Positions 35,051 to 41,897 of a stretch of DNA of 56,840 nt are shown here, in pieces (position 1 is the first letter of the stretch; the number at the start of each line of letters is the position of its first letter). The notes beneath the pieces were generated by a model. That model worked only from the letters and a program-made list of their open reading frames with translations. It searched no databases and was not told the DNA's origin. Both the position numbers and the translations under genes were made by a program. Location of the stretch: contig CANHAH010000003.1 in NCBI GenBank assembly GCA_947458705.1, positions 1 to 56,840 of the forward strand. The letters run 5' to 3'. This stretch comes from Opitutia bacterium (GTDB lineage: Bacteria > Verrucomicrobiota > Verrucomicrobiia > Opitutales > Opitutaceae).

Positions 35051-36364
35051 ATGAAATCACCCCTTCGTCACTCCTTGTTTGGTTGCGTCGTTGCTTTAAT
35101 GAGTACGACTTCGATTTTATCAGCCGCGGTGGAACCTGCGACGCTCCTCAATGACTCGACAGTCAAAGCTGCTCTAGCCGCTGTGGAGCGTAACGAGCCT
35201 GAAACACTGGACTTACAGGCTCGTCTCACTGAGATTCCGGCCCCCCCATTTAACGAAACGGCCCGCGGTCTTGAAGTTAAACGCCTCTTCGAACAACTTG
35301 GTCTCAAAGAAATACGGGTAGATAAAGTGGGTAATGTAATTGGCGTGCGTCCTGGAGCTCTGGCTAAGCCCAACGTAGTAGTCGCGGCACATTTAGATAC
35401 AGTGTTTCCCGAGGGAACCGATGTGCGGGTTAAACGTGATGGTAAATTTCTACGCGCTCCAGGCATTGGTGACGACGGTCGTGGCCTAGCTGCAATGTTG
35501 AGCGTCATCCGCGCGCTTGATGAAGGTGGCGTCAAGACCACCGGAACAATCACCTTTGTGGCCAACGTTGGTGAAGAGGGTCTCGGCGATCTCCGGGGTG
35601 TTAAGGAGTTATTCAACGTAACGCTAAAAGGAAAAATTGATTCTTTCATTTCGATCGAGCCCGGCAGTCAAAACCGAATCACCAATGCTGGTGTCGGCAG
35701 CTATCGTTATCGGGTTACGTTCAAAGGCCCGGGCGGACACAGCTACGGTGCTTTCGGTATGGCTAATCCTATTCATGCGCTCGGCCGAGCGATAGCCAAA
35801 ATCGGCGATATCACTGTACCGGCCACACCTAAGACCACTTTTAATGTTGGCCGTATCAACGGCGGCACTTCGGTTAACTCCATCGCCTTTGAAACGTGGT
35901 TTGAAGTCGATATGCGCTCCGAGACGATGGCCGCGCTGGACGCTGTCCGCGATCAATTTAATGCCGCAGTCGCCGATTCAGTGAAAACGGAAAATGCTCG
36001 TTGGAAAAATCGAGGTGCAGTTTCTGTCGACATTGAATTAGTCGGCCTACGTCCCGCAGGTCAGACCCCCGAAGACTCCGCAATTGTTAAAATCGCAAGC
36101 GCATCCGTTACGGCGATCGGTAGCCTTCCTGCTTTGAGCGCGGGCGCGACGGATTCGAATCTTTCGAAGCAGGTCGTGATTCCTTCCTTAGGTGCAGGTT
36201 CGACGGATTCAAATGTTCCGATGCAACTGGGTATTCCCGCGGTCACGCTTGGCGGCGGTGGTGAAGCCAGTCGCGCCCATTCACTCGACGAATCCTTTGA
36301 TTCGACGAATTCGCACCTTGGGCCTCAGGCTGTATTACTGACAGTCGTCGCTTTGGTTCGTTAA
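35051..36364 (+). CDS. Secreted M20-family metallopeptidase with internal tandem duplication
   Basis: The ATG at 35051 gives 437 residues and a signal peptide (LRHSLFGCVVALMSTTSILSA). The metal ligands of the M20 family are all present: AAHLDTVFPEGT, GIGDDGRGLA, GEEGLGD, SIEPGSQ and AHSLDE. The lid/dimer domain (about 205-315) shows GPGGHSYGAFG. It is a di-zinc exopeptidase or amidohydrolase, probably periplasmic. Near the C-terminus an 18-residue unit occurs twice in tandem (LSAGATDSNLSKQVVIPS then LGAGSTDSNVPMQLGIPA, 54-nt period, 36134-36241). Relatives carry one copy, so the first is an insertion. The two units have diverged, so the event is old. Confidence 0.9.
   Translation: MKSPLRHSLFGCVVALMSTTSILSAAVEPATLLNDSTVKAALAAVERNEPETLDLQARLTEIPAPPFNETARGLEVKRLFEQLGLKEIRVDKVGNVIGVRPGALAKPNVVVAAHLDTVFPEGTDVRVKRDGKFLRAPGIGDDGRGLAAMLSVIRALDEGGVKTTGTITFVANVGEEGLGDLRGVKELFNVTLKGKIDSFISIEPGSQNRITNAGVGSYRYRVTFKGPGGHSYGAFGMANPIHALGRAIAKIGDITVPATPKTTFNVGRINGGTSVNSIAFETWFEVDMRSETMAALDAVRDQFNAAVADSVKTENARWKNRGAVSVDIELVGLRPAGQTPEDSAIVKIASASVTAIGSLPALSAGATDSNLSKQVVIPSLGAGSTDSNVPMQLGIPAVTLGGGGEASRAHSLDESFDSTNSHLGPQAVLLTVVALVR
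36134..36241 (+). repeat. 54-nt in-frame tandem duplication inside the M20 peptidase gene
   Basis: Two adjacent 54-nt units (36134-36187 and 36188-36241) encode the related 18-residue segments described for the M20 gene. ACGGATTC and the surrounding codons are shared, while many third positions differ. The reading frame is kept throughout. Confidence 0.75.
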
Positions 36365-36383
36365 GCGGGTTTTCTAAATGCGA

Positions 36384-36410
36384 GCGCCGGTCTATAGCCG
36401 GCGTTTTTTT
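36384..36410 (+). terminator. Rho-independent terminator of the M20 peptidase gene
   Basis: GCGCCGG (36384-36390) and CCGGCGT (36398-36404) form a 7-bp stem with a 7-base loop, followed by a run of seven T (36404-36410). It lies 20 bases after the M20 stop. It also lies inside the longest open frame of the next gene, which argues that the next gene starts downstream of it. Confidence 0.8.
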
Positions 36411-36482
36411 GGTAGATTCAGATGTTTATTATTTCGAAATATTGCGCTCGCCAGCGGTCGCTTCAATAACCCGAATCCCGCT

Positions 36483-37097
36483 GTGCCCCTCGTCCTTTTT
36501 TACGTTCTAGTTGTGTTGTTAGGGATTCTTAGCATGGGCTTCCAGCTTCTCGCCTCAAGGCTGCTAAACCCGTTTTTTGGATCATCTTTGATCGTTTGGG
36601 CCTGGTTGATTTCAACGTTTTTAGCTGCCTTCAGTTTTGGTTCTATCATCGGCGGTTGGATTAGTAACGCGTCCTTGAGCCAACGCGAAAAGAGCCAATG
36701 GATTGTGGGGGCGATGGCGGTCGGTTCGCTCGCATTCACGGCATTTTTTGGACGTGCACTGCTTGGGCAGATTGAGGTCGCCTTTGCCGAAATTACTACG
36801 GGGCTCCTCGTTGCTTGTTTGGCTTTATTTTTTTTACCGGTGACCACGCTATCCTCCTTTGGTCCCCAATGCGTTCAATATCTTGCTTCGCGTGGTACGC
36901 CCCCAGGTAAAGCCTCGGGCCTAATTTACGGCGTGAGTACTTTGGGCAATATCGCAGGTGTCATGCTTACGGCCTTCGTGCTCATACCGCACTTACCCGT
37001 TTCTACGCTGCTTTATTTGTGGCTGAGCGTGTCGCTGGTTAATCTAACAGCTTTGATTTTGCTGCTGCGTTCATCTCCGACGACCTCCGCTAAATGA
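36483..37097 (+). CDS. Membrane half of a split spermidine-synthase-like protein
   Basis: I place the start at the GTG at 36483, giving 204 residues. The open frame begins at an ATG at 36378, but that start would translate through a clear terminator, and the membrane part begins only at 36483. About six transmembrane segments are visible (LFYVLVVLLGILSM, VWAWLISTFLAAFSFGSI, then four more). FQLLASRLLNPFFGSSLIVW matches the N-terminal membrane domain of MFS/spermidine-synthase fusion proteins. In those proteins the catalytic domain follows in the same chain; here it is the next gene, overlapping by four bases (ATGA). The partner and topology suggest a two-subunit version. Confidence 0.72.
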   Translation: MPLVLFYVLVVLLGILSMGFQLLASRLLNPFFGSSLIVWAWLISTFLAAFSFGSIIGGWISNASLSQREKSQWIVGAMAVGSLAFTAFFGRALLGQIEVAFAEITTGLLVACLALFFLPVTTLSSFGPQCVQYLASRGTPPGKASGLIYGVSTLGNIAGVMLTAFVLIPHLPVSTLLYLWLSVSLVNLTALILLLRSSPTTSAK

Positions 37098-38020
37098 AAC
37101 TGCGAACCCTACTGATTTACGGCTCCGTTTTGATTTCAAGTAGCATGCTCATCTCCCGCGCCGCGGAAGTTCCTGATTACATCGAAAACCACGACACACT
37201 TTATAATAATCTCACAGTCGAAAAGCGCGATACTGTTGTTGAGCTACGAGCACGTTCGCGATCAGGCGAGTACCTTGAGTCCGCCGTCGATTTGGCGGAT
37301 CCATTGCGTCTGGTCGTGCCTTATACACGTTCTTTGTTCGCAGCGGCTTTTTTCGAACCCAACCCCAAGAGTGTGCTAATGATCGGACTTGGTGGTGCGG
37401 GCTTTCACCGTGTGTTCACTTATGCGTTTCCCGGCGCGCGGCTGCAATCCGTAGAGCTCGACCCCAAAGTCTGGGAGCTTTGTCAAGAGAAGCTCGCCTT
37501 CAAGCCGACGGTGTTAACGCCCGTTGCTGTGATGGACGGACGTCTTTTTGTGAAACGTAATCGCGAGCGTTGGGACTGGCTCATACTGGATGCGTTTCGC
37601 GGTGGTTTTGTACCTCCGCATTTAAAGAGTCAGGAATTTTATCGTGAGTGTGCTGCTCGACTAAGTGATCGAGGAGTTTTTGTCACCAATCTCCATCAAG
37701 ACACGGAGCTTTTTGCTGCGGATCTGCGGACGATTCAGAGTGTCTTCCCTCACGTGCTCCTTTTTCAGACCCACGGTCGGGGTAATGTAATCGTCTGTGC
37801 TCTCAAATCCGCCGACTCAGATCTTATGCGTGGGCCCGATATTACGGCGTTGGAAAAATCAAACCCCAAGCTCGCTTCGAAATTGGACCTCGATGCATTG
37901 GCTGCCGAACTCCTGCCGTTTCCGGTAGAACTAGCGGGTAAGGCTCGCATCCTGACAGATGATTTTTCTCCGGTAGAGTTTCTTGACGCGCTGAAGACCA
38001 ATAACACCAAGAATCGCTAA
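37094..38020 (+). CDS. Spermidine-synthase-like catalytic subunit, probably exported or anchored
   Basis: This 308-residue protein has a Rossmann-type methyltransferase/aminopropyltransferase fold: VLMIGLGGAGFHRVFTYAFP (the nucleotide-binding loop), LQSVELDPKVWELCQ and DWLILDAFRGGFVPPHL. The canonical GGGDGG of true spermidine synthases reads GLGGAGF, so polyamine synthesis is uncertain. An N-terminal hydrophobic stretch ends in a signal-peptidase-like site (LIYGSVLISSSMLISRAAE), so the domain is either secreted or held by one more membrane helix. It is translationally coupled to the preceding membrane gene. Together they equal one fused protein of the usual kind. xylB follows after 18 bases. 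Confidence 0.75.
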   Translation: MKLRTLLIYGSVLISSSMLISRAAEVPDYIENHDTLYNNLTVEKRDTVVELRARSRSGEYLESAVDLADPLRLVVPYTRSLFAAAFFEPNPKSVLMIGLGGAGFHRVFTYAFPGARLQSVELDPKVWELCQEKLAFKPTVLTPVAVMDGRLFVKRNRERWDWLILDAFRGGFVPPHLKSQEFYRECAARLSDRGVFVTNLHQDTELFAADLRTIQSVFPHVLLFQTHGRGNVIVCALKSADSDLMRGPDITALEKSNPKLASKLDLDALAAELLPFPVELAGKARILTDDFSPVEFLDALKTNNTKNR

Positions 38021-38038
38021 ACTCACTTTAATCACAAC

Positions 38039-39568
38039 ATGTCACTTACCATCGGCATAGATTCCGGCACCCAAAGCGTCAAAGCCATCGTCCTCGATCT
38101 TGTGACACGCAAGGTTATCGCTGAAGCGCGCGCTCCGCATAAGTTAATCGAAGGATTGCCCCTTGGTCATATGGAGCAACACCCTCAGGACTGGACGTCG
38201 GCACTCGATTTTGTACTTTCCAATGTCGCTGCGCGGATCGGCCCCGCCCAATCTCAACGCGTGCGAGCCATTGGCGTTTCTGGTCAGCAGCACGGTTTTG
38301 TGGCCTTGGACGTGAACGGTGATGTCATCCGTCCTGCTAAATTGTGGTGTGATACGAGCACGACGGCTGAATGTGCGATCTTAACTAAAAAACTCGGCGG
38401 TCCCAAGGCTGCGATTCGGCTTACCGGCAATCTTATCCTTCCGGGATTTACCGCTCCGAAAATTTTATGGCTTAAGCGCCACGAGCCCGAGAACTACAAA
38501 TTCCTGCGCCATGTGCTGCTCCCGCACGATTATCTTAATTATTTCCTCACAGGTAATTTTTCTATGGAGTATGGCGATGCTTCTGGCTCGGCGTTGATGG
38601 ACGTGCGAACCCGAAGTTGGTCTAAAGCTGTAATTAAAGCTATCGATCCGAAACTTGCTGGTTATCTCCCGAAAATTACAGCCTCGCACGAAGCGGCTGG
38701 TTTCTTGCGACCTGAGTTGGCGGCAAAATATGGATTTCCTGAAAATACCGTCATTTCGGCAGGTGGTGGTGACAATATGATGGGCGCAATTGGCACTGGT
38801 AATGTTGTTCCTGGTGTGGTCACTGCTAGCTTTGGTACCAGCGGTACAATCTACGCCCATGCTAACAAACCAGTGATTGATCCGCAGGGTGAAATTGCGG
38901 CGTTCTGTTCTTCAACAGGTGGTTGGTTGCCGCTACTGTGTACGATGAACGTCACGACGGTGACTGAGCACGTGAGAGCGTTGTTCGGTCAGGACCATGC
39001 CGCGCTCAACGCTGCTATCGCGACTGCACCGGCGGGGGCGAGCGGGTTGCTATTGTTACCATATTTGGCGGGCGAGCGTACACCTAACGTACCCATGGGC
39101 TCTGGTGTATTGCTTGGATTAAACGCGCAGACTTTTACTTCCGCCCACATAGCCCGCGCAGCGATGGAAGGTGTAACCCTTGGGATGAACTACGGTCTTC
39201 GTCGGCTGGCCGCTCTTGGGGTAAGGCCGAAAGAAATTCGTGTTACGGGCGGTGGTGCCAAGTCGCCGGTGTGGCGTCAGATCATGGCTGATGTTTTTGG
39301 CGTGCCAGTGGTCTCGATGGTGGAAGATGAAGGCGCAGCTTTGGGCGGTGCTCTCCAAGCCGCGTGGTGTGTCGCATTGCGCGACGGGAACAAAAAGGCG
39401 CGACTAACCGATTTCACCAGCGGCGCAGTGGTCCTAGATGAGTCTACCCGTTGCCAACCAAATCCGGCCAACGTTGTACGTTACCGCGCGATGCAGGCGG
39501 TACAGGATAAACTAAGTCACGCGCTACGCGAAGTATTCGAAATGCAGCGAGCGGTGGCGAAGACGTGA
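38039..39568 (+). CDS. xylB: Xylulokinase (FGGY family)
   Basis: This 509-residue cytoplasmic sugar kinase phosphorylates D-xylulose with ATP to feed the pentose phosphate pathway. FGGY-family landmarks are GIDSGTQSVKAIVLD (5-19), GVSGQQHGFVALD, the MEQHPQDW substrate loop, SAGGGDNMMGAIGTG, ASFGTSGTIYAH and the ATP-site VTGGGAKSPVWRQIMADVFG. The QQHG signature favours xylulokinase over glycerol or gluconate kinases. No xylose isomerase is nearby, so its substrate supply must come from elsewhere, possibly from pentoses released by the saccharolytic enzymes. It is convergent with ptrB, with only 22 bases between stops. Confidence 0.92.
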   Translation: MSLTIGIDSGTQSVKAIVLDLVTRKVIAEARAPHKLIEGLPLGHMEQHPQDWTSALDFVLSNVAARIGPAQSQRVRAIGVSGQQHGFVALDVNGDVIRPAKLWCDTSTTAECAILTKKLGGPKAAIRLTGNLILPGFTAPKILWLKRHEPENYKFLRHVLLPHDYLNYFLTGNFSMEYGDASGSALMDVRTRSWSKAVIKAIDPKLAGYLPKITASHEAAGFLRPELAAKYGFPENTVISAGGGDNMMGAIGTGNVVPGVVTASFGTSGTIYAHANKPVIDPQGEIAAFCSSTGGWLPLLCTMNVTTVTEHVRALFGQDHAALNAAIATAPAGASGLLLLPYLAGERTPNVPMGSGVLLGLNAQTFTSAHIARAAMEGVTLGMNYGLRRLAALGVRPKEIRVTGGGAKSPVWRQIMADVFGVPVVSMVEDEGAALGGALQAAWCVALRDGNKKARLTDFTSGAVVLDESTRCQPNPANVVRYRAMQAVQDKLSHALREVFEMQRAVAKT

Positions 39569-39590
39569 GGTGCGCTAGGTTACGCGCGAA

Positions 39591-41681
39591 TCATTTAGTG
39601 ACGCCCACACCGTTGAGCCCCAGCGAGCCGAGTGCGAAGGCAAATCGATAAGCGGTCTCGCGCAACGCATCGTAACGGCCGCTTGCGCCACCGTGACCCG
39701 CGGCAAGATTCGTGTGCAATAGTAACGCATTATTGCCGGTGTTTAGTTCGCGAATTTTGGCGACGAGTTTTGCGCCTTCCCAGTACGGCACTTGCGAGTC
39801 GTTGAGGGAGACGTTCATCAAAATATGTGGATGGGCAACGGCGCGAACATTGTCGTAGGGGGAATAGGCGCGCATCCAGGCATATTCGGCCGCAATGGTA
39901 GGATTACCCCATTCGATGTATTCGCTGGTCGTAAGTGGTAAGGATGCATCGAGCATGGTGTTGAGTACGTCGACGAACGGCACATCGTAGATCGCAGCAT
40001 GAAACAGTTCGGGGCGGAGATTGACGACGGCCCCCATCAGTAACCCGCCCGCGCTGCCACCGTTGATGACAAGTTGATTTGAGCCTGTAAATTTTTTCGC
40101 AATGAGGTGTTCGGCACATGCGATAAAATCGGTGAAAGTTGTCATCTTGTGCGCCATGCGTCCGGCCTCGCGCCAAGGTTCGCCGAATTCACCGCCGCCG
40201 CGGATGTGCGCAATGGCGAAAATGACGCCGCGATCCAACAAGCTCAGCCGTGAGGTATTAAAAGATATAGGCATGCTAATGCCGTAGCTTCCGTAGGCGT
40301 ACAGAAAGAGCGGTTGCGCGCCGGGACGGCGTAGGTCTTTGCGGTAAACGATGCTCATAGGCACTCGCGTGCCGTCTGCGGCGAGAGCCCAAATGCGTTC
40401 ACTCGCATAGCGGGATGCATCATAACCGCTAGGGATTTCTTGTTGTTTTAAGACGGTGCGCGCTTTCGTGGTCAGATCATAGCTGATGATGGAGCGCGGC
40501 GTAACGAGTGATTGATACGTAAATCTAATTTCCGAGGGAGCGGGCTCGGGGTTGCTCTCCAGCGATATCTCGTAGACGGGCTCGGGTGTGATGATGCGGT
40601 GGCTTGAGTGGTCGCGATCCGCGATGATGCGGAGGTGTGGCAGTCCATCTTCGCGTTCGCTTAAAACCGTGTGCGTTGCAAACAGGTCAAAGTCGTCGAT
40701 TTTCACGGCGGCCTGGTGCGGTACGTATTCTACCCAATTTTTGGGCTCGGGCGTGGTTATTGGGGCTGTGACGATACGAAAATTTTGTGCGTGATCGTTG
40801 GTGCGAAAATAGAAAAGTCCGTCGCGATAATCGGCACGCGTTTCGATGTCGGTCCGACGAGACGCGATAATGCGCCAGTCCGTTTTGGGTGTTGCAGCTG
40901 GTAACGCTCGAATTTCCGTCGTCGTCTTACTTTCGCTCGTTACGAATAGCCAAGCACCGTCACGTGAGCGGCTAAGCCCGAGGTCAAAAAGTTCATCTTT
41001 CTCCTCGTAGAGCCAGCTGATTAATCCTGAATTTAGATCAAGTCGACCAAGCCGGTAGGAGCGTTTAGAGACTGCGTCTTCTTGTGTAAAAAAGAGGACT
41101 TGATCGTTTCCGGCCCATTCGAGCGAGGTGACGCGTTCGACGCCGAGTGCGCGGGTCTCGCCAGTTTGGAAGTTTTTAAGATAGAGCGAATATTGGCGGT
41201 ATCCGGTGGAATCGGTAGTGTAGGCGAGAAGGTTGGAGTCATCGCTTATTTTGTAGGCCCCGATAGCCATGTAGGAGTGACCGAAAGCCAGACCGTTTAC
41301 GTCGAGCGTGATTTGCTCGGGAGCATCGAGAGTGCCGGCTCGGCGTCCATAAACAGAGTACTGTTTACCTTGTTCGGTGCGGGTGTAGTACCAGTAACCT
41401 CGGCGTAAAACGGGCGGAGCAGAGTCAGTCTCCTTAATCCGTCCTATCATCTCTGCATAGAGTTTATCCTGAAGGGGTTTAGTTGGTGCCATCACGGCAT
41501 CGGTGTAACTGTTTTCAGCTTGGAGGTGTTTGAGCACCACGGGATTTTCTTTTTCGCGAAGCCAAAAGTAGTTATCGATGCGGCGATCTCCGTGTACCGT
41601 GACGTCTTTAGCTTTTTTTTCAGCAATGGGCGGTTGAGCGGAGTTGAGTGCGAATTGGGCCAGAGTGGGTAGGTCGGTCAT
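39591..41681 (-). CDS. ptrB: Oligopeptidase B (S9A protease II)
   Basis: This 696-residue protein lacks a signal peptide and should be cytoplasmic or periplasm-associated by another route. The N-terminal segment DNYFWLREKENPVVLKHLQA (36-55) and the seven-bladed propeller (about 75-400) lead into an alpha/beta-hydrolase domain. The triad is Ser in NGGSAGGLLMG, Asp in SLNDSQVPYWE and His in AAGHGGASGRYD. HIRGGGEFGEPWREAG is a strong S9A signature. It cleaves short peptides after basic residues. The gene stands alone, divergent from the PL26 gene across 216 bases that include a 19-bp palindrome. Confidence 0.94.
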   Translation of the reverse strand: MTDLPTLAQFALNSAQPPIAEKKAKDVTVHGDRRIDNYFWLREKENPVVLKHLQAENSYTDAVMAPTKPLQDKLYAEMIGRIKETDSAPPVLRRGYWYYTRTEQGKQYSVYGRRAGTLDAPEQITLDVNGLAFGHSYMAIGAYKISDDSNLLAYTTDSTGYRQYSLYLKNFQTGETRALGVERVTSLEWAGNDQVLFFTQEDAVSKRSYRLGRLDLNSGLISWLYEEKDELFDLGLSRSRDGAWLFVTSESKTTTEIRALPAATPKTDWRIIASRRTDIETRADYRDGLFYFRTNDHAQNFRIVTAPITTPEPKNWVEYVPHQAAVKIDDFDLFATHTVLSEREDGLPHLRIIADRDHSSHRIITPEPVYEISLESNPEPAPSEIRFTYQSLVTPRSIISYDLTTKARTVLKQQEIPSGYDASRYASERIWALAADGTRVPMSIVYRKDLRRPGAQPLFLYAYGSYGISMPISFNTSRLSLLDRGVIFAIAHIRGGGEFGEPWREAGRMAHKMTTFTDFIACAEHLIAKKFTGSNQLVINGGSAGGLLMGAVVNLRPELFHAAIYDVPFVDVLNTMLDASLPLTTSEYIEWGNPTIAAEYAWMRAYSPYDNVRAVAHPHILMNVSLNDSQVPYWEGAKLVAKIRELNTGNNALLLHTNLAAGHGGASGRYDALRETAYRFAFALGSLGLNGVGVTK

Positions 41682-41760
41682 GCTGAGGATTGGAAGTCGA
41701 AGGAGGCTGCGGTGAAGTCTCCTCGTGTGAGATTGTGGAGCGCATCAATGCGGTGCAAGG

Positions 41761-41779
41761 CGTAGTCGGCCGGACTACG
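41761..41779. promoter_or_regulatory. 19-bp palindrome between ptrB and the PL26 gene
   Basis: CGTAGTC and GACTACG flank a 5-base GGCCG centre in a perfect inverted repeat about 120 bases upstream of the PL26 start. It is a good size for a dimeric repressor or activator site. Two nearby copies of CTTGGAGCC (about 41791 and 41826) lie closer to the gene. No cognate regulator is in the window. Confidence 0.4.
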
Positions 41780-41897
41780 GACTGTCTGAGCTTGGAGCCG
41801 TGCAAAGAGTGGTGTGCCGCTTGCACTTGGAGCCATTCTCGGGCGCTGTGGTAGTGCTGTCCTGATCGTGGTCCTTTTTTATCCCTTTCAATTTTCT

